DNA from: Bryobacterales bacterium
Lineage (GTDB): Bacteria; Acidobacteriota; Terriglobia; Bryobacterales; UBA6623
DNA length: 48,552 bases
Assembly: GCA_028819235.1 (NCBI GenBank)
Contig: JAPPMC010000212.1
Span: forward strand, 1 to 48,552
Reading direction: 5' to 3'
The notes below the pieces were generated by a model. The model saw only the letters and a program-made list of their open reading frames with translations, had not been told where the DNA came from and did no database searches. The position numbers and the translations under genes were made by a program. Positions 18,337 to 26,517 of this stretch are shown here, piece after piece. Numbering within the stretch: position 1 is the stretch's first letter; the number at the start of each line of letters is the position of its first letter.

Positions 18337-18380
18337 CCGATTAGAATCGAATTCCGCCCGGGCCGGCCGGCCCGAATCGG
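18337..18380. promoter_or_regulatory. Nested inverted repeats in the topB-recQ/meaB divergent gap
   Basis: A perfect 16-base palindrome (CGGGCCGGCCGGCCCG, 18359-18374) is flanked by outer arms CCGATT (18337-18342) and AATCGG (18375-18380). It ends 9 bases before the meaB start codon. It could be an operator for the divergent pair or an mRNA hairpin over the meaB start. A TATAGA sequence at 18383-18388 may be the meaB -10 box. Confidence 0.4.
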
Positions 18381-18389
18381 TGTATAGAC

Positions 18390-19310
18390 GTGCAGAGGCT
18401 TGCCGAGGGAATCCTGCGCGGGGATCTGCGGGCCCTGGCCCGCGGCCTGAGCATCGTGGAGAACCGCCTGCCTGGAGGTGTGGATCTCCTGGCTGCCGTC
18501 CACCCGGCCAGGCGCAAGGCGCTGCGTGTCGGAGTCACGGGGCCACCGGGCGTGGGCAAGAGCACGCTGGTCGATCGCCTCGCAGCCGAACTGCGCCGCG
18601 GCGGCGAGACGGTTGGTGTGCTGGCCGTCGACCCGAGCAGCCCGTTTTCCGGGGGCGCCGTGCTCGGAGACCGAGTACGCATGCAGCGCCACCATCGGGA
18701 TGATGGCGTCTTCATCCGCTCAATGGCATCTCGGGGACAACTGGGGGGCCTGGCTCCGGCTGTGGACGACGGCCTTGCGCTGCTGGAGGCGGCCGGTCTC
18801 CAATCGGTCGTGATCGAGACGGCCGGAGTTGGGCAGAGCGAAGTGGACATCGTCCAGCTGGCCGGGACGGTCGCCGTCGTGCTGGCCCCGTCTATGGGCG
18901 ACGACATCCAAGCGTCGAAGGCGGGGATCATGGAGATCGCTGACGTGTTTGTCGTCAACAAGTCCGACCAGCCGGGGGCCGACGAGCTTGAGCGCCAGAT
19001 CCTCGCGATGATCTCGCTGATTCCGGAGGGGCAGCCCCGACCCCTGATCCTGCGCACGTGCGCGCTGAGCGGCAAGGGGGTCGCCGAGCTGTTGGCCGCA
19101 GTGCGCAGCGCCCCGGCGAGGCAGCCCGAGGCGCTATATTGGAGGCGCTTCCTGCAAGAGCGGCTCGGGCGCGAGGTTGAAGACTGGCTCGCTTCAGTTT
19201 CCGGCATTGACCTGGAAGGGGCCGCCGAGCAGATCGCGGCTGGCGCGCTGAACCCGTACGTCTTCGTGCGTGAGACCGCGCAGAGTCTGCGGACCCGGTG
19301 GTTGCCATGA
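18390..19310 (+). CDS. meaB: Methylmalonyl-CoA mutase-associated GTPase MeaB
   Basis: A 306-residue G3E-type P-loop GTPase. Walker A GPPGVGKS lies at 51-58, a DPSSPFSGGAVLGDR segment follows, then the switch region with ETAGVGQSE and the guanine-specificity motif NKSD. MeaB escorts adenosylcobalamin onto methylmalonyl-CoA mutase and protects the enzyme from inactivation. Length is normal for MeaB/ArgK. Start is GTG. The stop overlaps the next gene's ATG (ATGA), and the next gene is methylmalonyl-CoA epimerase, which fixes the pathway as propionyl-CoA/methylmalonyl-CoA metabolism. The mutase itself is not in the window. Confidence 0.94.
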   Translation: MQRLAEGILRGDLRALARGLSIVENRLPGGVDLLAAVHPARRKALRVGVTGPPGVGKSTLVDRLAAELRRGGETVGVLAVDPSSPFSGGAVLGDRVRMQRHHRDDGVFIRSMASRGQLGGLAPAVDDGLALLEAAGLQSVVIETAGVGQSEVDIVQLAGTVAVVLAPSMGDDIQASKAGIMEIADVFVVNKSDQPGADELERQILAMISLIPEGQPRPLILRTCALSGKGVAELLAAVRSAPARQPEALYWRRFLQERLGREVEDWLASVSGIDLEGAAEQIAAGALNPYVFVRETAQSLRTRWLP

Positions 19311-19702
19311 AGATCGACCATGTCGGCATTGCCGTGCGGTGCATCGACGAGGCATTGGAGGTCTACCGCGACGCCGCCGGCTGCGAGCCGGCCCATCGGG
19401 GAGTGGTCGAGCACGAGGGCGTCGAGGTGGCCATGCTTCCTGCGGGCGACAGCCGCATCGAGCTGTTGCAGCCGACAAGTCCGGAATCGCCCGTGGCACG
19501 TTTCCTGGACCGTCGCGGCGAGGGGATGCACCACTTGGCGTTGCTGGTGGCAGACCTGGACAGTGCAATCGGTGCCCTCAGGGCGGCGGGCCGAGTGCTC
19601 GTGGGAAACGGCGCGCAGGTCGGCGCCGAGGGGTATCGCTACGTGTTCGTCCATCCCAAGCACGCCGGCGGCGTGCTGCTGGAATTGGTAGAGCGAAGCT
19701 GA
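19307..19702 (+). CDS. mce: Methylmalonyl-CoA epimerase
   Basis: A 131-residue vicinal-oxygen-chelate protein that interconverts the (R) and (S) forms of methylmalonyl-CoA. Metal ligands are visible: H5 in the N-terminal DHVGIAV, a histidine in GMHHLALLV and the glutamate in the C-terminal LLELVE. The ATG at 19307 overlaps the meaB stop by 4 bases, and this start gives the usual M-x-x-D-H-V-G-I beginning. Translation is therefore coupled to meaB. Confidence 0.93.
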   Translation: MKIDHVGIAVRCIDEALEVYRDAAGCEPAHRGVVEHEGVEVAMLPAGDSRIELLQPTSPESPVARFLDRRGEGMHHLALLVADLDSAIGALRAAGRVLVGNGAQVGAEGYRYVFVHPKHAGGVLLELVERS

Positions 19703-19726
19703 CCCTCGACATCAGGACTGGAATCG

Positions 19727-21028
19727 ATGCTCGCATCAAGCCGAACAGTCGAACAACTCCAAGCGGAGAACCGACGCCTCCGCGCGGCGCTGGAGGAACT
19801 GTCGATCCTGAATGAGGTCTCGACAGCGGTGTCCTCGGCCTCTTCGCTCGGTGCCACGGTTGACCTGATCGTCCGCAAGTGCGTCAAGCACCTCAAGGTT
19901 CAGCAAGGGGCCCTCCTGCTGCTCGACAAGCCCGAGGCCGGGGCTGCGCTCAAGACAATGGTCCGCAAGGTCGACCGCGAGTCCGCCATGGCGATGCCGA
20001 TGCGCCTCGGCGACCAGATCACGGGGTGGATGCTCAAGAACCAGAAGCCCCTCGTGGTCAACCATCTCACCTCTGACGCGCGCTTCCGCGCCGGGACCGG
20101 AGAAGACGGGATCCGCTCCCTGCTGTGCGTCCCGATGGTCCTGAAGGGAAGGCTGATCGGCGTGCTGACGGTGTTCAACAAGGACGGCCCGGCAGGCTTC
20201 AGCAGCGGGGACCAGCGTCTGCTCAGCATCATTGCCACCCAGTCGGCGCAGGTGGTTGAGAATGCGCGCCTGATCGAGGAGGAGAAGGCCCTTGTGCTGC
20301 TGCAGGAGGAACTCCGCCTGGCGAGGGACATTCAGAGAAAGCTCCTCCCGACCAAAGCGCCCACGCGGTCCGGATACAGCATCGCGGGACTCTCGGAGCC
20401 TGCCAAGCGGGTGGGCGGGGACTACTACGACTTCCTAGACCTCGGGGACGGCCGCCTCGGGCTGTGCCTCGCCGACGTCTCCGGAAAGGGAATCACGGCG
20501 GCGCTGCTGATGTCGAACGTGCAGGCGACGGTCCGCAGCCAGAGCCGCCTGGCGCCTGATGTCGCTACGTGCGTCTCGCGGTCCAACGACATGCTGCACG
20601 CTACTACGGACTCGGACAAGTTCGTGACCATGTTCTATGGAGTGCTGGACACCCGGACACACGTGCTTGAGTACTGCAATGCGGGGCACAACCCCCCGAT
20701 CGTGCTCCCGAACGGGCGACGGCCGGAGCTGCTGGAGACGGGCGGGCCGGTCTTGGGCGTTGTGCCAGCCTTCCCGTACGAGCGCGGTACGGCTCGCCTG
20801 GAGCCGGGACAGACCTTGGTTGTTTACAGCGACGGCTTCAGCGAGGCGATGAACCATCGCTTGGAGGAATTCGGGGACAAGCGGCTCTGGGAGGTCGCAG
20901 AAGCCGCTTCCGGCCTGCCTTCAGACCGTCTCGTGAGCGCGATACTCGCGGAGGTGAGCCGATTCTCGGGCGATGCGCCTCAAGGGGACGACATGACCAT
21001 CATTGCTGTCCAGCGCTCGAAGGACTGA
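19727..21028 (+). CDS. GAF-domain SpoIIE/RsbU-type serine phosphatase
   Basis: A 433-residue signalling protein. After a short coiled coil (about 8-28, VEQLQAENRRLRAALEEL) comes a GAF domain (about 35-175) with LCVPMVLKGRLIGVLTVFNK, a second helix and a PP2C-type SpoIIE phosphatase domain from about 205. Metal-binding motifs seen are GGDYYDFLDL, ADVSGKGITAALLM, YSDGFSEAMN and GDDMTIIAVQ. Such enzymes dephosphorylate anti-sigma-factor antagonists, linking a sensed signal to partner-switching control. No anti-sigma or STAS partner lies nearby. It starts 24 bases after the epimerase behind an AGGA-type ribosome-binding site. Its 3' end overlaps hemY, which converges on it, by 29 bases. Confidence 0.88.
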   Translation: MLASSRTVEQLQAENRRLRAALEELSILNEVSTAVSSASSLGATVDLIVRKCVKHLKVQQGALLLLDKPEAGAALKTMVRKVDRESAMAMPMRLGDQITGWMLKNQKPLVVNHLTSDARFRAGTGEDGIRSLLCVPMVLKGRLIGVLTVFNKDGPAGFSSGDQRLLSIIATQSAQVVENARLIEEEKALVLLQEELRLARDIQRKLLPTKAPTRSGYSIAGLSEPAKRVGGDYYDFLDLGDGRLGLCLADVSGKGITAALLMSNVQATVRSQSRLAPDVATCVSRSNDMLHATTDSDKFVTMFYGVLDTRTHVLEYCNAGHNPPIVLPNGRRPELLETGGPVLGVVPAFPYERGTARLEPGQTLVVYSDGFSEAMNHRLEEFGDKRLWEVAEAASGLPSDRLVSAILAEVSRFSGDAPQGDDMTIIAVQRSKD

Positions 21029-22391
21029 GGGTCGCGGCGCGCCGGGCTGCAACACTGGCGATGCGCCGGCTGCGGCGCACGCAGTCCGGGATCCCGAGGC
21101 CGTCGTAGGCGTTTCCAGCCAAGTACAGGCCCTCGTGCCTCGAGGCGGCAGAGGCGATCCGCTCAACAAGGGCGCGGTGGCCGACCGCATAGCACGGCAT
21201 TGTGCGATGCCAGCGGTAGACTCTGCCACGCGACGGGCCACCGACCAGTCCCATCCACTGCCGCAGCTCGCCGTGTACCCTCGCCAGCAGCCGGCCTTGC
21301 GGCTCTCCCAGGGCAGGGGCATCGGGCGGACCGGCGAGGTAGGCCCTCAGCAGCACCCTGTCGGGGCCGGCGCGGCCGTCGAACTTCGTGTTGACCCAAG
21401 TGCAGGCAGCGACCGAGGCTCGCTCGGCTCGCGGCACCAACATGCCGAACCCATCTAGCGGGTGCGTGAAGCTCCGCTCCCTATAGACGAGACCGGCCAC
21501 CACCGAGGACGTGTAGCCGACACGGCCCACGAGCTGTGCCAGTTCCGGGTCGGCGGACTCCAGGATCAGAGCTGCGTCACAGGCAGGGACCGCCAATATC
21601 ACCGTATCCGACTCGAGGCGCCCTCCGGCTAGCATCAGTGTCCAGCCCTCCTTGGATCGGCGCAGCCCGACAGCCTCGTCCCGGACGAATCGTGACGCCG
21701 GCTCCAGTGCTCGCCGCAGCGCTCTGACCAAGGCACCCATCCCGCCCTTGAGGGTCTGGAAGAGCGGGGCTGCGGAGCTTTGCCCGCGATTCTTGAAGAG
21801 GCCCTTGAGAACGCTGCCGTAGCGCCGCTCGTAGGCGACGAGGCGGGGTAGGATGAGATCGGTCGACAGGTCCTCAGGCGGCGATCCGTAGACTCCTGCC
21901 AGGAGCGGCTGGGCCAGCCTTTCGACCGCGTCCTGGCCGAAATGGTCACGCACGAAGTCCGCCACGGAGCGGTCAGGCAGGACGGTCGGGCGGCGAAACC
22001 ACTCGAGCGCCATGCGCAACTTGGCCGCCGGGTCGAATAACGGCGTCGACAGCAGTTCCGAAGGATTCGCCGGAGCGATGAGGCGCATGCTCGGCGGGAG
22101 CGGCACTAAGCGTCCTCCGACGACGACGTAGGTCCGGCGCCGGTCGTCGTTCGACCCGATTACCTCGCTCGCCAATCCCAGCTCGTCCACCAAGCCGAGC
22201 ATGGCGCGCTTCTCGGTCAGCCAGCTGTCGGGGCCGGCCTCAAGCACGCAGCCGCCGAAGACGTCGGTTCGGATGACGCCTCCGAGCCGGGGCCTCCGCT
22301 CAACAACGACGCTGGGGATTCCGTGGAGGTGGAGGTAGTAGGCTGCGGCAAGCCCAGAGATGCCGCCGCCTACGATCAGCGCGGGGCGCAT
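21000..22391 (-). CDS. hemY: Protoporphyrinogen oxidase (HemY type)
   Basis: A 463-residue FAD enzyme that oxidises protoporphyrinogen IX (or coproporphyrinogen III, as in the coproporphyrin branch) in heme synthesis. The N-terminus has the dinucleotide fold GGGISGLAAAYYL at about 8-20 and the GGVIRT segment. EAGPDSWLTEK and the C-terminal LAGNAYDGLGIPDCVRR are characteristic of HemY. The ATG at 22391 puts the FAD motif at the N-terminus and overlaps the hemE 3' end by 16 bases, so the two are cotranscribed and probably translationally coupled. The frame stays open further upstream but there it is a shadow of hemE. Confidence 0.92.
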   Translation of the reverse strand: MRPALIVGGGISGLAAAYYLHLHGIPSVVVERRPRLGGVIRTDVFGGCVLEAGPDSWLTEKRAMLGLVDELGLASEVIGSNDDRRRTYVVVGGRLVPLPPSMRLIAPANPSELLSTPLFDPAAKLRMALEWFRRPTVLPDRSVADFVRDHFGQDAVERLAQPLLAGVYGSPPEDLSTDLILPRLVAYERRYGSVLKGLFKNRGQSSAAPLFQTLKGGMGALVRALRRALEPASRFVRDEAVGLRRSKEGWTLMLAGGRLESDTVILAVPACDAALILESADPELAQLVGRVGYTSSVVAGLVYRERSFTHPLDGFGMLVPRAERASVAACTWVNTKFDGRAGPDRVLLRAYLAGPPDAPALGEPQGRLLARVHGELRQWMGLVGGPSRGRVYRWHRTMPCYAVGHRALVERIASAASRHEGLYLAGNAYDGLGIPDCVRRSRRIASVAARRAATLSPSSAGQQ

Positions 22392-23452
22392 GCGGACTGC
22401 CCGGCTGTGTGCTCGCGGACGATTTGAACGGCCGCCCGGACGTTCTCCACCGGGGTCTGCGGGATGATGCCATGGCCGAGGTTGAAGACGTGCCCCGACC
22501 GGCCGCCGGCAGCGTCCAGGACGCTCTTGATGCTTCTGCGCAACTGGTCCAGGGGGGCCAGCAGAGCAATCGGGTCCAGGTTTCCCTGCACGGGCGTTGA
22601 GTGGCCGACCCGCGCCCATGCCGGTCCGAGATCGACGCGCCAGTCCACTCCCAGAACGTCGCCTCCTGCTCGGTGGAAGTCCTCAAGAAACCCTGCATTG
22701 CCCGTCCCGAAGTGAATCACCGGCACCCCGCAGGACCGCAGACGCTGGATCAGAGCCTGCGAGTGCGGGAGGACCAAGCGCCGGTAGTCGGCAGGGGCCA
22801 GCGCCCCGACCCAGCTGTCGAAGACTTGCATCGCGCTGGCCCCGGCGGCCACCTGCGAAGCCCCGTATTCCGCCAGCACTTCGACGATGCGGCCCATGAG
22901 GTCCGCCCACGCCCCGGGGTCTCCCCACATCAGCTGCTTTGTCGCGGCATAGTTCCGGGACGCTCCGCCCTCGATCATGTAGCTTGCCAAGGTAAAAGGG
23001 GCCCCGACGAACCCGATCAGGGGCACGCGGTCATCGAGCAGGCGGCGCGCCAGGCGAATCGACTCCGCCACATATCCGAGCTCCGCCGTTCTCGTCGTCG
23101 CCACCCGGCCCACGTGCTCGGCCTTGCGGACCGGTCTCGAGATCTTGGGCCCCTCGCCTGCGACGAACTGCAGGCCCAGGCCCATCGGCTCGACGGGAAG
23201 CAGGAGGTCTGCGAAGATGATCGCCGCATCCACATCAAGCGCGTCAATAGGCTGGCGGGTGACCTCGGCCGCGAGGCGCGGCGTCTTGCAGATCTCAAGG
23301 ATCGGGTGACTCTTTCGCAGCTTGCGATACTCCGCCATGTACCGCCCTGCCTGGCGCATGAACCACACCGGAGTGCAGTCCGATGGCTGGCCCGCGCAGG
23401 CCTGCAGGAAGCGCTGGCGCACGGGATCCAATGTATCAGCAGCCTTTAACAT
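22376..23452 (-). CDS. hemE: Uroporphyrinogen decarboxylase
   Basis: A 358-residue enzyme that removes four carboxyl groups from uroporphyrinogen III to give coproporphyrinogen III. The active-site arginine loop PVWFMRQAGRYMAEYR (28-43) is perfect, and GFVGAPFTLASYMIEGG and the late HVFNLGHGI segment are also family hallmarks. The ATG at 23452 has GGGAGG two bases upstream, an unusually close spacing, but it gives the standard length. It is the first gene of the hemE-hemY pair. Confidence 0.96.
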   Translation of the reverse strand: MLKAADTLDPVRQRFLQACAGQPSDCTPVWFMRQAGRYMAEYRKLRKSHPILEICKTPRLAAEVTRQPIDALDVDAAIIFADLLLPVEPMGLGLQFVAGEGPKISRPVRKAEHVGRVATTRTAELGYVAESIRLARRLLDDRVPLIGFVGAPFTLASYMIEGGASRNYAATKQLMWGDPGAWADLMGRIVEVLAEYGASQVAAGASAMQVFDSWVGALAPADYRRLVLPHSQALIQRLRSCGVPVIHFGTGNAGFLEDFHRAGGDVLGVDWRVDLGPAWARVGHSTPVQGNLDPIALLAPLDQLRRSIKSVLDAAGGRSGHVFNLGHGIIPQTPVENVRAAVQIVREHTAGQSACAPR

Positions 23453-24006
23453 GGCCTCCCGAAAATGCCTGTGCGAAAGGCAGGCTTGCGCCGGGGGAAA
23501 GCCGCGGTGGCCTTGTGACTGAGTCCAACGGTCAGTCCCGCTGGTATGCGCGGTGAGCCGGGGCCCCAACCAAACCGTTCCTTAGACTGCTGCTGGTCTG
23601 GCTGTGCGGGCGCCCTTGCGTAGCGAGGCCCCCGCGACTCGGGTCGGCTGACGCCCAGCCAGCGACGCTTCGAGCCGCTGCCAACCGGCGGCGGATCCCC
23701 AAGCACTTGCTGCCTCCAGTGCGGGAGCGGCGGCCAGGCAACGCACCGCCCTGTGATAGCCTGATGGCGCCTTCGAGGCGGGTTGGCTCACTGGGCCCGG
23801 GGAGGCCGGCGCGGACCGCACCTGCCCACCTGCAGGTCGCTGCGCCATCGGCATTCGAGAGGGATGGGCGATTGCGCCCGCGCGAGCGAGCGTTTCCATA
23901 ATCGCGCGGTCCTGCGGTCATGGCACGTGGTTGCGGCTGTTCGGATGCAGAGCCGATGGCGGCGCCCTTGGGTCTTGGCGAACCCGCGACACGCAAAGGA
24001 GAGGGA
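23453..24006. other. Divergent intergenic region, no gene recognised
   Basis: About 550 bases between hemE and the Gfo/Idh/MocA gene. Long open frames on the minus strand here are continuations of antisense frames and show no motif. Promoters for both flanking genes must lie here, but no consensus box stands out. A strong AAAGGAGAGGG ribosome-binding site ends at 24006. Confidence 0.5.
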
Positions 24007-25296
24007 ATGCAAGCGAATCAGATCACACGTCGGGAAGCCCTGGGAGCGGCCGTGGCCGGACTTGCCGTGCGCGCCCGTGCCACCTCCCCCAACGAGCAAG
24101 TTGGGCTGTCCGTCATCGGCGTGGGCGGCATGGGGCACGGCCACGTCGAGCGCGTCCTGACGCGGGATGACGTGCGCATTGTCTCCATCTGTGACGTAGA
24201 CCAGACCAACGCCGAGCGTGCTGGGCAGACAGTGTTCAAGGCGACGTCCGAAACGCCGAAGCTTGCGGAGGACTTCCGCCGCGTTCTGGAAGACAAGGAG
24301 GTCGACGCGGTGGTGGTGGCAACGCCGCACCACTGGCACGCTCCGATCGCCGTGCTCGCGATGCAAGCCGGCAAGGACGTCTACATCGAGAAGCCAGCCA
24401 GCCACGTATTCCGGGAGGGCAGACTCATCGTCGAGGCCGCCAAGAAGTACGGCCGAATCGTACAGCACGGCACGCAGATGCGTTCCAGCGAGGTCACGCG
24501 CAGGGCCGACGAGCTCCTGCGGAACGGCATCATCGGTGAGGTCAAGATGTCCAAGGCGTGGAACTGCCAGCGCCACACACACCGGCAGCCCGCTTCTGAC
24601 ACGCCTGTGCCGCCAGGAGTGAACTACGACCTGTGGGTCGGGCCGGCCAGCTTCGACGGCACGTTCAATCCCAACCGCTACAACCGCAACTGGAACTGGT
24701 ACCGCGCCTTCGGCAACGGCGACATCGGCGGAGACGGCCCGCACGACCTGGACCTGGCGCGGTGGGGCCTCGGCGTGACGGTCCACCCGAACCGCATCAC
24801 CGCCCACGGCAGCAGGATCGACCTAGAGGGCGAGCGGGAATTCCCGGACAACATGATGGTGGCCTACCACTACGACGAAGGGAAAGTCCTGATCTATGAA
24901 GACCGCGGCTGGACGCCGTACGGCCTGCACGGCTTCGACAGCGGAAACGCCTTCTACGGAACCGACGGCTACATGATTTTCTCGAGGAGGGGCTACTTCC
25001 AGGTCTACCTCGGCAAGGAAGAGCGCAAGGGCCCGGGCATGGCTCACGGCCCGACCGGCCACCCCGACCACATGTACAACTTCCTGGACTGCGTGAAAAG
25101 CCGCGAGCAGCCCGTCGCTAACGCCGAAGTGGCGCACTTGTCGTGCGGCTTGATTCACCTTGGGGAGATCGCCTACCGGGTGGGGCGCGTCCTGCACTTC
25201 GACCCCCGGGCTGAGAAGTTCCTCGACGATCCTGACGCCGACAGGCTTCTCACCAAGGACTACAGGGAACCCTGGACGATGCCCGACCCGGTCTAA
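24007..25296 (+). CDS. Exported Gfo/Idh/MocA-family oxidoreductase
   Basis: A 429-residue NAD(P)-dependent dehydrogenase of the glucose-fructose oxidoreductase family. A twin-arginine-like signal (TRREALGAAVAGLAVRARA) begins at residue 7. The Rossmann motif GVGGMG lies at 38-43 and the conserved EKP at 128-130. The catalytic-region HDLDLARW follows about 120 residues later. The start behind a strong AAAGGAG site is secure. Exported members in Planctomycetes and Acidobacteria often work on sugars or inositols in the periplasm; the substrate is unknown. A GC hairpin directly follows the stop. Confidence 0.9.
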   Translation: MQANQITRREALGAAVAGLAVRARATSPNEQVGLSVIGVGGMGHGHVERVLTRDDVRIVSICDVDQTNAERAGQTVFKATSETPKLAEDFRRVLEDKEVDAVVVATPHHWHAPIAVLAMQAGKDVYIEKPASHVFREGRLIVEAAKKYGRIVQHGTQMRSSEVTRRADELLRNGIIGEVKMSKAWNCQRHTHRQPASDTPVPPGVNYDLWVGPASFDGTFNPNRYNRNWNWYRAFGNGDIGGDGPHDLDLARWGLGVTVHPNRITAHGSRIDLEGEREFPDNMMVAYHYDEGKVLIYEDRGWTPYGLHGFDSGNAFYGTDGYMIFSRRGYFQVYLGKEERKGPGMAHGPTGHPDHMYNFLDCVKSREQPVANAEVAHLSCGLIHLGEIAYRVGRVLHFDPRAEKFLDDPDADRLLTKDYREPWTMPDPV

Positions 25297-25327
25297 ACCC
25301 GGCCTAGCAAGGCTGCGGAGGCCGGGT
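25297..25327 (+). terminator. GC hairpin after the Gfo/Idh/MocA stop
   Basis: ACCCGGCC (25297-25304) pairs perfectly with GGCCGGGT (25320-25327) across a 15-base loop, beginning on the base after the TAA. There is no T run, so it is a terminator-like structure rather than a classical intrinsic terminator. The sequence from here to 25600 holds nothing else recognisable. Confidence 0.45.
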
Positions 25328-25600
25328 CCGCCGACCTCCTCAGCGTACTCGGCACCTGTTCCGGAGGCACCCATCTTGCGCGCCGCAGCAAGGCCTCGAA
25401 GGCTGGGTAATAGGGGCCGACGGGGGCTGGCCAGTGCGCCGAGGCATTCCCACGGCAATCCCGTGCCTTTGCTTTCCCCGACGCATTGCGAGAATCGCGC
25501 CTGGCGGGGACGGCGAATCGGCCGGCCCGTCGCCGCGCTAGGGCGTAGGATCCATTCAGGGGCGGGGTCGAGCGGTCGCGCGACCTGAAGCTACCCTCAG

Positions 25601-25852
25601 ATGGATCGGCAGGACCACACGGTTACCGGCTCGGCACGACTTGCGACCGCTCGCCGGTGCGGCGACTGCCGGACCCCGTTCGAAGGCCGGCTCAGTCGGC
25701 CGCTTGCGGGGTCCTCCCTAAGGACGGACGCGTACTGCCCAATGTGCCGATGCGGCTCGATTCGGACCGTTCACTGTCCAGTGTGCGGGAGCGAGATCTG
25801 CTCGGCCTGCGGAGCCATCGCCGAGAGCGCGTCAGAGCTCGGAATCGGCTAG
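25601..25852 (+). CDS. Small cysteine-rich protein, probable double zinc ribbon
   Basis: An 83-residue frame with repeated C-x2-C pairs: CGDC at about 20, CPMCRC at about 47, CPVC at about 59 and a final CSAC. Four pairs in so short a chain are unlikely by chance and suggest one or two treble-clef or zinc-ribbon folds. No family is recognised. The ATG at 25601 has no clear ribosome-binding site. The region downstream carries a palindrome and then the DinB-like gene. Confidence 0.45.
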   Translation: MDRQDHTVTGSARLATARRCGDCRTPFEGRLSRPLAGSSLRTDAYCPMCRCGSIRTVHCPVCGSEICSACGAIAESASELGIG

Positions 25853-25874
25853 TCCGCGGGCGTTATGTAACCAT

Positions 25875-25940
25875 TCCCGGCCGGGATTAGCCAATAGATA
25901 TTTGGGGCATTGGCCCTATTGAGTAGGTGGTGCGCCTACT
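25875..25940. promoter_or_regulatory. Palindrome and hairpin upstream of the DinB-like gene
   Basis: A perfect 12-base palindrome (TCCCGGCCGGGA, 25875-25886) and a 6-base stem (AGTAGG at 25922-25927 with CCTACT at 25935-25940) lie between the cysteine-rich frame and the DinB-like start. The first could end the upstream transcript. The second lies about 40 bases before the ATG, in a locally AT-rich stretch where a promoter is expected. Confidence 0.3.
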
Positions 25941-25982
25941 GTTCGAAACCAGAGAGACCCTAAAAGAACGGAGGAATGAACG

Positions 25983-26517
25983 ATGCGTGAACAACTTCGC
26001 AAACTGGCACTCCTGTGTGCCGTAGCCCTAGTAGCGGCGCCAGTGGCGCTCGCCGACAACCACGCCTTTGTCGAAGAGGCCAAGGCGCGCTTGGCGACCT
26101 TGCAGGAAAAATTCGTCGCGCTGGCCGAAGCCACGCCGGCCGACAGGCTCGGGTACCGTCCGAGCGAGGAAGTGCGATCAACAGCCGAGCTGTTCCTGCA
26201 CGTTAGCGGCGGGAACTACTTTGTGGCGCGCGCCTTCGGCACGCCCCCCCCCAGAAGGCTTGGACTTGCGCGGCTTGGAGAAGTCGACCATGGACAAGGC
26301 TGAGATCGTCTCGAGGATCAAGGCATCGTTCGAGCACATCGGTGGAGCCATCGGCAGCGTCGGTGCTGGTGACGCGGAGAAGCCAATGAGGATGTTCGGT
26401 AGAGAGACCACGACTAGAGGGGCCCTGTGGACTGCGCTGGGCCATCTGAGCGAGCATCTGGGCCAGTCGATCGCGTATGCCCGCGGCAACGGTGTGACCC
26501 CTCCCTGGAGCCAGTGA
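25983..26517 (+). pseudogene. Exported DinB-superfamily protein, frameshifted in a C run
   Basis: Two overlapping frames join into one 177-residue protein if one base is removed from the nine-C run at 26244-26252. The first part starts at ATG 25983 behind ACGGAGGAA, has a clean signal peptide ending ALA-DN and the DinB-type first metal histidine in ELFLHVSGGNYF. The second part gives EGLDLRGLEKSTMDKAEIV and the HLSEHLGQSIAYAR end with the other likely metal histidines. DinB-fold proteins are metal-binding four-helix bundles, some of which transfer small thiols. As written, translation stops after 106 residues. The stop of the joined frame overlaps the next ATG (TGATG). It is either a sequence error, a decayed gene or a slippage-switched gene. 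Confidence 0.8.
26244..26252. repeat. Homopolymer of nine C inside the DinB-like gene
   Basis: Nine consecutive C within codons for Pro. Eight (or eleven) would keep the DinB-like frame open; nine breaks it. Runs of this length are both prone to sequencing error and able to drive slipped-strand phase variation. Confidence 0.85.

Noticed and set aside
23788..24807. 339-codon minus-strand frame over the Gfo/Idh/MocA gene
   Set aside because: Antisense shadow; the plus-strand gene has Tat signal, Rossmann and EKP motifs.
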